From: Rhodocollybia butyracea
Taxonomy: Eukaryota; Basidiomycota; Agaricomycetes; Agaricales; Omphalotaceae
Assembly: GCA_015501585.1 (NCBI GenBank)
Contig: JADNRY010000007.1
Coordinates: 496,001-560,000 of the forward strand
Length of the DNA stretch: 64,000 nt
Direction of reading: 5' to 3'
A program made the translations under genes and the position numbers. This document shows positions 9,528 to 20,745 of the stretch, one piece after another; the stretch's first letter is position 1, and the number at the start of each line of letters is the position of its first letter. The notes beneath the pieces were generated by a model that was not told the origin of the DNA, did not search any database, and saw only the letters and a list, made by a program, of their open reading frames with translations.

Positions 9528-11382
9528 ATGTCCGATTCTCAACCATGGTTCGAAAATCTTCGAAAACCGCATCCTTTTATTCATCAGACAAGGATAGACC
9601 TGGTAATAGTTCTACTATATCACTGAACGACTCTCATCCACGTTCATAGCCTCAGAAGGATAGAATAGTAAACATCGCTCCGTTTCCTGAAGCTTGGACA
9701 AGTAGCACCAGCTATTCCAGTATCTGGAGTTCTGTAAATCTCTTTGACGTGGAACTCGGTGAACGCCTCGTGACGGAAACGGTAGACGCGGTTGAGTGGA
9801 ATACGATGATCAACAAATTCAAAACTGCTCTTGCTGTAGCTGGAGAACAGAATATATATATTATCTGGCCTTTTAGTTCAACGCGTCCCATCCAGATTGT
9901 CCTCCCTGAGGTTTCTAAACCCAAACACCGGTTACAGCCAAAAGCAAAGGCTAACATTGCCTGGGCTTTGAGTCCAGATAAACCATACCGTCCTTTGTTG
10001 ATCTTCACCTGGGACAGACAGATCTACATTCTCGATGCTTACACTGGTTTAGTAGAAGGATGTCTTCGTGGTCATGGTGGAGTATGTGCGAGCCGTGATG
10101 TCCTATTACATCTTTTCTTGACCACTTTTCCATCCAGGAGATAACCTCAATTGTCGTGCATCCTTCTGCTGCCAACATGTTTTGTACGACATCGCGAGAT
10201 CTAACCTCCAGAATCTACGATCTTACAAGACCGCCTAATCAGAAGCCAAATAATCCTCATCAGCCACCTTTGAAAACTCCTAGTCTTGCGGGACCTGCTC
10301 ATGGGCTTGATGTGGCTGACGAAGGGACAGGGATAGGAAGATGTGTCCTTGTACTTAGAGGTAATCGTTCTGGAGGCCACAAAGGGGAAGTGCTAGGCGC
10401 AGTAGGTGTTGAGATATTGTGATGTTACTTTATCTAACAAGCTACTTAGGCATTTCATTCTGCTCTCCCAGTCATAGCCACTTGCGGTGTCCGTCAAATT
10501 TGCATGAATCACAGCTCAGTTGAATCGCTGATGCACATCTAGATGGATCGTACAGTAAAAATCTGGCATATTCCTCACTTTTCGAAAAGGACTGAGCAAA
10601 GGCTCCTCCAAGAAGACAAGCCACTGTTTTCCAGTACAATGATTCATAAAGCGAGGATATTGAGTGTGAGCTGGTTGACTGGTGATATCTTACTCACCCA
10701 CAGTGCCTCCTCAAAAGTCTCTCCAGCTTCAGTTCGAGCTACAAGTCTGGAGTCAGACCTAGACTCCCCAGAGGATGAGCCTGGGACTTGTACATTGTGG
10801 AAGTGGCTCAGCTCAAGCAGATTTTTCCCTCCTGGATGGAACGAAGATATTTACAACCGACAACAGCGGTTGCGAGGATTTGGATCGGTAAGGGTTTGTT
10901 ATTTTGTACAATTTTCTAAGCTCATATTATGATCTAGGATTATCAAGAATCATGCAAGTAACTGTTTGTTGATGATAATATCTACTTTCATTCAACAGTT
11001 TTCTTCAGCTTCATTCCGAATCCTCGCGAATTACCACTTTCCGGCGCAGCCAAGTCAATATACCATCCACGTTCTCTCTGGCTGCACCAGGGGGCCTTTT
11101 CTTTTGTTCCTTTACTCTGGATCTCGCTTTCTTACCCTTGTCAATGTTTCCCTGTTCAAACCTTGTCCCCCGCAGCCTCGCTGGTGGCCGGAAAATGGAA
11201 AGATGGACCCTGTGATGAAGAAACACATGAGTGAAGAAGACGGCCAATTACGAGGCTGGAACATTGAGCTTGACGATCAGGATAGTGGACGTTTGGAAAC
11301 CTGTGCTATGCTTGCAGGTGGTAGGCTGATAATTGCAGGAGGGACTGAGGGTTCTCTGTGGTTCTGGGTGGACAAATCTTGA
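9528..11382 (+). CDS. EED/ESC-like WD40 protein (PRC2 subunit)
   Basis: Seven exons (9528-9602, 9650-10081, 10138-10401, 10450-10488, 10543-10887, 10938-10953, 11009-11382) total 1545 nt, exactly 514 codons plus stop. Features follow Polycomb EED: a repeat ending RGHGGEITSIVVHPSAAN, then GGHKGEVLGAAFHSA, then CGMDRTVKIWHIP, then IHKARILSVSWLTGDILLTHS, and a final ETCAMLAGGRLIIAGGTEGS. EED is the beta-propeller of Polycomb repressive complex 2 that reads H3K27me3 and activates the methyltransferase. The 16-nt sixth exon requires a GC donor at 10954. The aromatic cage residues cannot be assigned by eye. Another WD40 protein is possible, but the CGMD and VxWLGD-like blocks argue for EED. Confidence 0.8.
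10954..11008 (+). other. GC-AG intron in the EED-like gene
   Basis: A 55-bp intron with donor CAT|GCAAGT, the consensus GC-intron donor, and acceptor TTCAG. With it the seven exons sum to a multiple of three and the frame continues as ESSSFRILANY. The overlapping GTAACT donor gives a frame that stops within about 75 codons. Confidence 0.75.
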
Positions 11383-11574
11383 CGGGTATAGCGGGTAGCT
11401 GAGCTTCTCTAGAGATATTCACAAGTACTGTCGAAAATTTTAGATCTGGTCGTGGAATACGAAGCAGAGAGTGTCAGCTGAGCGACAATCACACTTGTGC
11501 ACGGTCCGGACATAATCTTCAGTTGCATATAAGATGCATATAGACTACTACTGATTTTCCCGCGTTTATCGAGA

Positions 11575-12850
11575 ATGGCTTTGGTACAAAACAAAGTAGT
11601 GGTCATTACAGGCGCGTCTAGAGGAATTGGGCGATCCTGGTGCGCTTCAGCAGGCTCATTACCAGAGTCAAAGCAATAGATTCATTGATAACTTCGAACA
11701 CAGTGCTCAAGAGTTTGCAAAGCATGGGGCTACCGGTTTTCTTTTACATTACTACGGTGATGCAGTAACCGAGGCGGAAATCCAGTCACTGAAACAAGAG
11801 ATTATCGATGGAGGCAGCCACCGTAAAGTTGAAATCGTTCCTGGCGATATCGCAGATCCAAAGACGTCCACAAGCGTACATACTCTTTCCAAATAGGCAT
11901 ATTCAGAACACTGACTCGGATTGGACCTAGATCGTATCGAAAGCGGTTGAGGCTTTCGGAAGAATTGACGTGCTTGTTTCTAACGCAGGTTTGTGCGCCT
12001 GCACTTTTGTCTGCATCAGATGGGTAAAAATCCTGGATCATTGTAAGGCATTTGCCCATTCGCAGAGTTTTTGACGATGCCACATGCTACTTGGGAACGG
12101 ACGAGACAGGTGTTTTTGATCCTTCTACTGCGTGTACTTTCTTATCTCTCTGAACTTACAGGTTAACCTGGATGGATCGTTCTATGTCACTCAAGGTTGG
12201 TCGATACTTGGTCTGACTTTGTGCACTCACTAGGTATATTTTATCTAGCCGTCGCGAAACAAATGAAAGCTCAAAGTCCACAAGGAGGCGCGATTATTGG
12301 CATTGCGTCCATTTCTGCCCTCGTGGGCGGGGAATTCCAAGTGTAAGTCTTATATTTTGACCAGTAACAAACCTGAATAGTCTCCCACGATAGCCATTAT
12401 ACTCCTACAAAGGGTATTCTTTTTGGCATACGCCTTCGATTTGATACTTACAGGTTTCGTAGCCGGTATTCTTTCCATGATGCAGAGTTGTGCAGGTAAG
12501 TTCTTGAAATGTTGAGAACGCTACCCTCGATATCGATGTTTCGTATTGTAGTCGCGTTGGGAAAGTATGGGATCCGTGCCAACGCTGTGCTGCCTGGAAC
12601 CATCGCCACCGACATCAATAAGGAAGATCTATCTGACTCGGTCAAGAGAGAGGGTATGATTGCGCGAACTTGCCTGGGTAGACTCGGACAGCCAGATGAT
12701 ATTGCTGGCCCTGTTGTATTCCTTGCAAGGTATGTAGATGTGTTGCCATTTCAGTTTCTTGGCTTATGCAAGGCATCCAGCGATCTCGCAAAGTACATCA
12801 CCGGAAGTTCTTTGCTTGTAGATGGCGGGCTTTTTGTCAACTTGCAATGA
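11575..12850 (+). CDS. Short-chain dehydrogenase, probable L-rhamnose 1-dehydrogenase
   Basis: Ten exons give a classical SDR. The cofactor motif is ITGASRGIG, followed by VLVSNAG (NAG motif) and the catalytic serine in GIASISALVGG. The catalytic YTPTK sits in a 20-nt micro-exon (12394-12413). The C-terminus reads NAVLPGTIATDINKEDL and ends LLVDGGLFVNLQ. This C-terminal sequence and the SISALVGG block closely match fungal L-rhamnose 1-dehydrogenase, which oxidises L-rhamnose to rhamnono-lactone in the non-phosphorylated pathway for pectin sugars. No other rhamnose-pathway genes are adjacent. The substrate is inferred from family resemblance. Confidence 0.85.
12394..12413 (+). other. 20-nt micro-exon with catalytic YxxxK
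   Basis: Bounded by acceptor CGATAG and donor GTATTC, it encodes HYTPTK and completes split codons on both sides. Using the upstream acceptor at about 12380 puts a stop codon in frame, so this exon is required. Confidence 0.8.
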
Positions 12851-13170
12851 GGCAACTTCAAGCTGTATATTAGTTTCTATTTGAATAACACAATATTTGC
12901 GACCCCCTATTCCACAGCGCTTTTCTTGAAAGTTTACCTGCAACCTTCAACGATCTCTCCGTATCTCTCAGTATCCTCGTTCAAAGCACCGGTCGATCCG
13001 AGATATCTTTTGAAGAATGGTTGTGATCTCGATGTGCAAGATACACTGTGCAGGGGTTATTATTGAACGAGTGTCGCGTTGTGACTGAGGTGGAGAGCTG
13101 TTGAAGGCCGACGGCGCCAATATGAAGTTCCGCATGCGATAATGAAGCGCGCGCTTAGCCAGTCTTTCTC
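12851..13170. other. Intergenic spacer, no gene seen
   Basis: It contains an open frame at 12881-13066 with no recognisable similarity. It probably holds the SDR 3' untranslated region and the promoter of the PRKRIP1-like gene. Confidence 0.4.
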
Positions 13171-13889
13171 ATGTCCTCACAACCTTCAGATACGATTGCA
13201 CCGGTGAATCGCCACAATCTAACTGCAGTAGAACGGCAGCGAGCCCAGCTCGAAAAGCTGCTGAAGGATCCTACGAAAAATGCATACGTTCCACCTCCAC
13301 CCAAAGAAAAGACGATTCGTCCTGCTCGGGAGATGATGAAGAACGTGCAGGGTTCTAGTGCCGGTGCTGGGAGTGGTGAATTTCACGTCTACAAAGCAAG
13401 TAGACGGAGGGAATATGAAAGGCTCGCGTTGCTTGAAGAGGCGTCACGGAAAGTACGTACGCATGTTCTTCCAACATTTAACTTTTGTACTTAAAAAAAA
13501 CTTTTGTACAATAGGAGACTGAGGATGCCGAGTTCAAACGGAAAAGGGAAGAAACAAGCGCCGTCGCAGAAGCAAAAACTGCAAAGAACCGGGCTAAACG
13601 ACAGAAGAAGAAGGGCAAGGGAAAGAAAGCTGGGTCAGGAGACACCGTTTCTTTGTCTTCACGAGGAGGAGATGGGAATGATGTTCCATTGAAGAAGAGA
13701 AGATTAGTTAATGGACGTGAGCTAGTGTTTAGAAAACAAGAGGACGGTGAAGATGGTGAAGATGACGAGTCGGACGAGGATGAACAGGACACGCCCACTA
13801 CTGTAGAAATTGTCTCGAGTACAAGCATAGTGGATGCACCACTTGTTCCAGTAGCTGCTCCGAAGATTACAATTCACGAGGAAGACTGA
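13171..13889 (+). CDS. PRKRIP1-like nuclear protein (DUF1168)
   Basis: Two exons (13171-13452 and 13515-13889) joined across a 62-bp intron give about 218 aa. The diagnostic block VQGSSAGAGSGEFHVYKASRRREYERL is the near-invariant core of the PRKRIP1/DUF1168 family. In humans this is an RNA-binding protein that joins late (C and C*) spliceosomes. The core is followed by a long basic helix (EFKRKREET and KNRAKRQKKKGKGKK) and an acidic tail (EDGEDGEDDESDEDE). The predicted role is in pre-mRNA splicing, based on family knowledge. The ATG at 13171 is the first in the frame. Confidence 0.9.
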
Positions 13890-13945
13890 AGAGGCTGCTC
13901 AATGTTTGTATAATTACTGTATCAATTTAGCTCATCTTCCCTTTA

Positions 13946-14730
13946 CTATTCAAACACTGGAGCCAAATCCTTCGAATCATACCGCACTGGATCAGCACCT
14001 ATCATCACTGTCGCCCAACGTGCGGTAGTTGATGCCGGATTCTTCCAAAAGTGCAGACCACCTTTCATGATAACGGAGTCACCGACTCTGGTCAACCTTG
14101 TTTCGCTGCCATCTTCCATGACGAGAACGAGTTCGCCAGCCACTGCAGCTCGTAGCAGACGTAAATAATAGTTGATATGAGGCGCGTTTCGTCCACTTAC
14201 GGAGAATGTTGTAATCAACTGACGACGTTCGATGCTATCCATACACTCAGCATTCTGAACATAAAGAGGCAAAGAAGCAGCCTACATTTGGAGTTACAGC
14301 TCCAGCAGAAAGTTCCGTCAACTAAATTCTTTGTTATCGATTTGATATTTATATGATTCTCTCAACTAGACCTGTAGGTTGGTCCCTTTACGGGCCACCA
14401 TGCCAAAGTTCTCTTGTGGGTCAAATTCTTTTTTGGCTCCATCATCCCTGGTAGAAGCACTGTACTCAGGATGTACTCAGTGGACAGATGATATGAAGTA
14501 CAAAGTATTGTTAGACCCGGTAGGAAGTCCGTCGTTGGTCTTCCAAAGTGGGGCAACAGAGGCACCTGGGACGAGAGGGGCCACCTGTTGTAACTCTCAG
14601 CTCCAAGTAGTCGGTAAACCAACAAAAGACTCGCTGTAAATGTGACCTGATTCTCGCTTTGGATACTGCTGATACCTTGAGCGGTATGACCAGTTACGAT
14701 ACGATGTAACGAAGGTAGGTCACTAGACAT
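13946..14730 (-). CDS. Cupin-domain protein
   Basis: A multi-exon gene resembling the fungal small-cupin family. The N-terminus is MSSDLPSLHRIVTGHTAQGI, a middle exon encodes PQENFGMVARKGTNLQV and TELSAGAVTP, and the C-terminus is GELVLVMEDGSETRLTRVGDSVIMKGGLHFWKNP. The VTGH start and the GDSVIMKGG...W core match the family. Some splice junctions are unresolved. The usual metal-ligand stretch MHRTxSxDY is read here as ECMDSIE, so the first histidine appears lost unless the local exon is mis-read. Function is unknown; such proteins are often isomerases, dioxygenases or non-catalytic. Confidence 0.6.
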
Positions 14731-14870
14731 GATAGTAAAGGAAAAAGATGTATTCTAAGAGAATACATCACATGAGGTACGATAAGACGGATCCAAGTTG
14801 CCCCTCATAAACTTGGAAGCATCACATACACGCGTGCCTAAATACACAGTCCAAATAAGTAACGACCACT

Positions 14871-16221
14871 TCAAGGCGCCGTGTCTGTGAAATAAAAAGT
14901 AAGCAAAAAACAGCGTATAAATTTCAGGCAACGTACAGTAGTGATATTCGTCTATCAAGGGTATCCAGTCTTGAATCAGTGTTCCAAACAAACCTAGTAC
15001 AGGCGTGGTAGAAAAGCTATCTGCAAGTGATGCTACCTTGGGACTGTAACAGAAGGTAAGAAACGACAAGAATGAAGTATCCAAAATGCCTACCGAGTGT
15101 AAGATTCCCATATTGTACCACGGAAAAGATACCAAAGCATGTCTCGGTCTCTTTTTGCGTACTCGGAACGCTCCAGAGTAGCTGAAGGCGGGACATTTCG
15201 ACGCAAACTTCGCGAAACAAGTTCCATTGCTAGAATGGTGATCAGGGGGCGGTTAGACTTGCGATCTGAAAACAATAGTGTCGCTACAGAAAAGCAAAAG
15301 TTAGCACATTCCATTTCAACTGTTGATAAATGATTGTACCATATACTAAAGGTCGTAGTATGTACACGACTTCGGATAGCCACTCCTGCGGGGACGAATA
15401 TGACCGTACAAGGGACAATGGTGGTTTGACAGAGGCAGTTGTTAAAGCTTTAGGAAGAAGGTATTCCTCTATACCGATGTCTGAGCGTGGTGGTGGTGGA
15501 ACAGCCAGCGGGGTATGTTGCGGTAGGGGAACACGGTTATTCTTGAGATGATCGGGGGTTTCCGGAAGAGAGGACGGCGGCGAGGAGGGAGCGAGAGTAG
15601 GAGAGGTTTCAGTAGATGATGGAAGTGTTGTAGGATCAATATCACGTTCAGGTATAGGAGGAGAGATCAATGGCCTCCGAGTTATTCGCAAAAGTATGAA
15701 GCGAAGAATTGCTCTAAATTTCAGGATATGTCAAATGTTGCTGAGCTAGAGAAAAAGTGCGGCGTACTTGATAAGTTCGAGAATGATTATTCCTCGGTAT
15801 CGGTTTTTGGCTGATACTTTTCTCCGTAGTCCCATCTCAATGACCAGCTCAGTAAAACGAATGGTCTCGAGCATGCGCGCTGCCCATTTGTACCGCGAAT
15901 TCTTGTCTGCCCAAGCTCTGGTGAATCGTGTGTGCAGGGAAAACGGTATGAGAGGACGGTATTTTGGATCTGACTGCACTATTCGCGCCAGAAGCGTATC
16001 ATGATACATGCTCATCATATTTAAAGAAGCAGATACTAGAAACAAAAAAGGTCAACTATGGATATAGAACGGTAGCAACTTTACTTGCGGGTTTCGGAAG
16101 CCAACTCGGCATCTTTGAAACGACCTGGAAGAAACCAGGTCAAAGACCTCAGTGATGACTCCAAGGTCGAAATGGTAGAAACATTATTAAGAAGGAAAGA
16201 CTCGTAATGCGCTATGGACAT
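14871..16221 (-). CDS. PEX16: Peroxisomal membrane protein PEX16
   Basis: Early peroxin needed to recruit peroxisomal membrane proteins. Six exons (16221-16089, 16035-15768, 15713-15340, 15283-15094, 15043-14937, 14884-14871) sum to 1086 nt, exactly 361 codons plus stop. The N-terminus MSIAHYESFLLNNVSTISTL and LTWFLPGRFKDAELASE are hallmarks of the family. YRWAARMLETIRFTEL-like and LFSDRKSNRPLI blocks follow, then RDRDMLWYLFRGTIWESYTR and the C-terminal PLIDEYHYYTAP. Intron 1 uses a GC donor (CCC|GCAAGT). The last exon is 14 nt. Identification is strong. Confidence 0.92.
16036..16088 (-). other. GC-AG intron in PEX16
   Basis: A 53-bp intron with donor CCC|GCAAGT and acceptor TTCTAG. It joins LASET to LSASLNMMSMYHD. 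No GT donor nearby keeps the conserved sequence, and total exon length is divisible by three only with this junction. Confidence 0.8.
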
Positions 16222-16586
16222 GGATGAAAGAAAGTAACGCGGGGTAAATACACGGCGTGATCCGGTAAACCGGCACGTAACTCACCCGTTAGCCAGCTAC
16301 TGGCCAGCTAACAGCAGTCAACTTGCCGTATTCAGGCTGATTCTAGTATAAAAACCTAATTTGTTGCTGCCTCATGTAGAGTACTATATTAGTGGAACTG
16401 AGGCGGGGTAACTCCAGGCTTCCAGCAAGTTGTATCGTGTGTTCGCAAGAAAACTGAACTCGACAAGTCAATTTCCGACGTCAAGGAGATCTCAACAACA
16501 TTACATCTCCAAACAACACGAGGCCCGTTCGCGGAATATATAATCATTGTCCCTTCATCTGTCTACTATCTTGATGCAGGAGCCCT
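16222..16586. other. Divergent intergenic region
   Basis: Shared upstream region of PEX16 and the next gene. It contains imperfect small palindromes such as CCGGTAAACCGG at about 16261-16272. I see no coding or RNA gene. Confidence 0.4.
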
Positions 16587-17988
16587 ATGCTCAGGCATAA
16601 CAGACCCAACTCTTCTTTGGAATTCCTGCGTCCTGCTCCGGTCAGGGGTCAGCTAGAACCTCAGGATCCTCGAACACCCAAGGGATGGCGATCTCTCCAG
16701 ACCACAGATACCCTCGATGAACTAAAGGTGAGTCACATTAAAAATATTTCCATGGCCTCCTACTAAAAACATTTCACCATAGGTTCTTATTCCTCCCCAG
16801 ACGGCCTCTATGTACGAACAGCTACTAAAACTAGAGAGTTTGGAGCTTGCAAAGAAAGATCTGAATTGGGAGAGACTCTGCGAAATTCGGCACCTAAAAG
16901 ATCGAATGATACGCAAATGCCAGAAATTATCCAATTCAACGAAGAGAACTGGACACGGGGAGCCATTCACTTTCCAGACTCTCGTCGCCCCCTCAGATTT
17001 TCGCTTGAAGGAAATGGAGAAATGGTTCCGTCAGCAGCAGACACGGATTTCGTCGAGTGGTCAACGACCTAGTCATGCGTATACAGGCAATTCGCAATTT
17101 CGACCTCATTCTACTCTTTCAAAGACCAAGGGCCTCACGTCAAAGGCTGGGGCAAGCAAAGTTCCTCTGGCATCGTTTACGGATGAACCAGAGTCCATGA
17201 TGCCCAGTCCAGCCCCATCTCCCCCAAAGGCTCTTTCTCCAGAACCTCTTCCTCACCTTCTGCGGAGCAGTATGGCTATGGCGTTAATGAATCAGAATAA
17301 CACGATGGAAACGACGACTATTACGACTTTACAGGCTGAAGCCAGCATGCGACCTAATGGCCCTGTCTCGGTCTCGAAGATCGAGACCACAACTCAAAAG
17401 CTACGGCATCAGAGGAGTTGCATCAAGCGAACCAACACTGGAGATTCAGTAAAGACAGTGTCATGGGCAGACGACCACGACTTGATGGAGCGGGTAGGAA
17501 AATTCACGAATGCGACTAAGGAGGCACAGGAGATAGGCAAGTTGTTTTCATATATTTCATTTGGAAAGTAAACGTGACGTTTCGTAGACGATGAATGGCA
17601 GGAGCTACAAGGAGTATACGCAACCCATATGGATCAACTAGAGTCCCTCGAGGAGCAAGTGCAGGGCAGCCTGCGGCGGTTACAGATTGAAAGCGAGACC
17701 TTGCAGAAAGTAGTCGGCTGTATACAGGAGCAGAAAGAAACTTTACGAGAGGTGGTGGGTCGGTTTGGGCGGAAACAATCTCATTACCGAGCAAAAGGTT
17801 CGTGTCGCCTAAGAGATTCTACGGCAGTTTGGCTGAATAAGGCATTAGTGCAGGAGGTCTTAAATGAAGCTGATGGCTTGCTGTCTCTGTACGGCACGAG
17901 AGAACCTCAAGGTGATAGTCGAACAAGGTTTATGCCAATTATCGACGAGGATTCACGTGAGGAACCCGTTGAACCTGCAATAGAATAA
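16587..17988 (+). CDS. Uncharacterised coiled-coil protein with possible PP1-docking motif
   Basis: Four exons (16587-16727, 16783-17536, 17588-17797, 17849-17988) encode 414 aa. I do not recognise the family. The N-terminal third is a charged helix (ASMYEQLLKLESLELAKKDL), followed by a Ser/Pro-rich middle. KTVSWADD matches the RVxF-type docking consensus for protein phosphatase 1. A C-terminal coiled coil (MDQLESLEEQVQGSLRRLQ and on to about residue 345) ends in an acidic tail. The third exon is reached through a GC-AG intron (17537-17587, donor TAG|GCAAGT). The total length being a multiple of three supports the model. Possibly a lineage-restricted cytoskeletal or regulatory protein; no function is assigned. 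Confidence 0.75.
17537..17587 (+). other. GC-AG intron in the uncharacterised gene
   Basis: A 51-bp intron with donor ATAG|GCAAGT and acceptor TCGTAG. Reading through meets a stop at about 17570, and the overlapping GT donor puts a stop directly after the junction. Confidence 0.75.
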
Positions 17989-18010
17989 ATGATGTCCAAC
18001 GTCCAGTCGT

Positions 18011-20422
18011 TTAAGGTCTGCCTAGTATGTTGCTCCTGCGTTTCTTCGCGTTCACCCACCACCGCCGGACCAAACCTAGAAAAGCTATGAACACCAAAAT
18101 ATCTATAGCCACAATGTAACCAAAGACATGGAAGGAATTGGGACTTTCTGGAACATTAATGTTCAGAGAAAACATGCCTGATAGGAATGTGAGATCTTGA
18201 ACTGACTGAGTGACATCGACGATGCAGCAATAACATACCAATTATGGTTTGAAGGCTCAGAACCGCCATACTCACAGTTGTGAGATACAGCAAGGCCTTG
18301 TCGGCGCCGCTTGTGGACAACGACGTATTGTTGCGGAGCTGATGTAAATACGTGGGATGCGACTGCGATAACATGCGTTCATAATGCTCAAGTGCATGCT
18401 GGAGGGTCAAGATGTGATCTGGAGGCGATGATCGTAAGAGCTTGCATTTGCATCAATTGTCAGGCCACTAACCTTGTACGTCGCCCATATACATAGCAAC
18501 TTCGAGTTCCTCACTCCTGCTAGCCTTGCGATTTTCTGACTCAGTAAGTAGTCTTTTTCGGATCTGAGCAACAACGTCTGACTTTGTCGCCAGAAGGCGG
18601 GCCAAGGACGTCACTAATTTGCGTGTCCTCGCCATGCGGCGAAGGGTTATCATCCTGGAGCTAGGAGTAGACTTATCGGCGGCAGCGGGTGAACCTTGCC
18701 ATCGGGAGCGGAGGTACCGTAGGAATCTTCTATATAGTAATGGGAGAGGAGGCCGTGTGATTGCAAAACGCGTGCGCGTGGTGAAAGTCCGATCGAGCTT
18801 TGTCAAGTTTTTCTCGTTGAGTGGAGGCAAAGACTCTTTCTCAGAATCATGAGCATTACGGGGAGGCTCAGCATTAATAGGAATGTCACTGGTGTCGGCT
18901 ATCGTGTTGTCTGAGTACACAAGCTGTTCAATTGCCATGACCTCCCGCTCAATCTCGTCTGAGAAAGGAAAAAAAGAGTCGACAATCGAATCCAACAAAC
19001 TGTGGGCTATCCAGGCTGATACATAAAATGAGAGATCAGAATTCCATTTGAACATGCTCGAGCTTACCTGACGACATGTTTATGGATTTTTCGAGCGAAA
19101 TTATGCGGTGTCGAACTCGGTCAATATGTTCTAACATTTGTTGAGACGATGAATACCATCACAGGAAGAATGTGCTTACCAGAAGCATCCATGAAATGGA
19201 ACTAAAGGAGTACTCAGCAGGAGGGATGGATCAAAAGTTGGTCTAGCTCACTGAACATACACCTGTTTCGCCAATGAGTAAAAGCCAGATGCATTGCGTT
19301 GATAGAATTGACCTTCATTAAACACAACCATATAGACATTGGATTCCACCAATAGTCCCTCATCTCCAGAGGTGTTTGCAAGCTGACACTCTAACTTTGC
19401 ACGAGCGGTGCGACTCTCTATTGTCCGGAATGATATAAAATAATATCCGAGCTTTGGAAAACGTTCGATTTTCTCGCGAGGATCCTGCTGTAAGATATCC
19501 TCCAGCGTCAAAGGATGAAGATGCAAAAGCTAAAAGATAATAAGAGAAAAAGTACGAATCGGAGTCAATTCCTCACCTTTCCTATGGCGCGCATATCTTC
19601 AGAAGTTGGAGAAGAAATGTCTAGAAACCATGGGTTGTGGATCTGCATGGTTTTAGCAACGTCGGGCGCTATCTCGGCGCCATCTTTAGCTTTTCCTTTC
19701 TTCACCTTTCGCAATGCGGGTAAGTCGGTGAACGATGCAGCACGGCTAGGAGCTTTCAAATTTTCTGGAAGCATAATGTTCTGGTGGGTATCCCCCGGGG
19801 AGCTACGAGAAAGAGGATGGTCTTTCTCGCGGCGTTTAGCCCTTGTAGTCTTTTTTAACGCTGCGTCCAGCTGATTGAGAACTGAATCCAAAGAAGATGT
19901 CCATAACACGCCTTGTGAATTGGGCGAATCGATATCCCCAACTGGCTGAGAGGCTTGATTGCCCACTGGGCGCAACGAAGGCGCAAGGTATAATGAGAAT
20001 TGTCGAGGAATTATTCGGGATTCTTCACGAGCTTTTATTAGGGATATATGAGCTGAGAAGTCCCGTTCGGATTGCTGTCGTTTAAGATCAGCTGAACTGC
20101 CCCGTGATTTCTGCCTTTTAGATGAGCGAGTCATGGTTGCGATAGAGGAAGATGAGTCGGAGGATGAATCCCTCCAGCCGCTAATGGCGGCTTCTAAAGT
20201 TGAAACTAGATTGGTAAATGCACCTAGCCTTCCGTTGAAAAAGGACCAAGAAGAGGAAGATGATGAAATAGAGATAGCAATAGAAGATTCTGGATGTGAA
20301 GAATGACGAGACGAAGATTGGCCTCGGTAAATATCGTTCAAAGGGGTATCTTCGCCATTTTCCGACTCTGGATGGTATAATGGCTTCACAAGAGGTCGTT
20401 CTAGAGCTGGAGAAGGCAGCAT
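18011..20422 (-). CDS. CorA/Mnr2-type magnesium transporter
   Basis: Divalent-cation channel of the fungal CorA superfamily. A long Ser-rich cytosolic N-terminus (about 280 aa) precedes the conserved FLDISSPTSEDM and HLHPLTLEDILQQDPREKIERF, then YYFISFR and VVFNEG. The long helix is interrupted by a basic insert (TLRRMARTRKLVTSL). LTLQHALEHYERMLSQSHPTYL leads to two membrane helices at the C-terminus: LLYLTTVSMAVLSLQTIIG and FGYIVAIDILVFIAFLG. Between them the loop reads GMFSLNINVP rather than the classic GMN triad. Several short introns interrupt the gene. Location is probably vacuolar or plasma membrane; which one cannot be told from sequence. Confidence 0.88.
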
Positions 20423-20745
20423 GAATGCTTCAGCTCATATGTGGATATGGTCATTGGCAAGAGCCGGCGCTTCATTTACGCGCGCACGTGGAAGGTGGAT
20501 CCTCCTTGTGTTGCCACTGGCACTGTTATAATACCGAATATTCCCTTGTATATTCAACTAAAATCCATTTGTCTCGCTTATTATGCTTGACTAAAAAGCA
20601 AAACTACTACTTCTAATCTTTATCTCTTTCGGAGTCTTTGTTCCTTTGTTATTTGTCTCATGTTCATGGCCACGCGTTCTCAAATGTCTCCGATTCTTTC
20701 TTGCACTTACCCTCACAGAACTCACCTTTGAAAACTAAATCTACC
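20423..20745. other. Divergent promoter region
   Basis: A 323-bp region between the magnesium transporter and the sacsin-like gene. A pyrimidine-rich tract (TTTATCTCTTTCGGAGTCTTTGTTCC-like, about 20616-20660) precedes the latter. No separate gene is seen. Confidence 0.4.
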
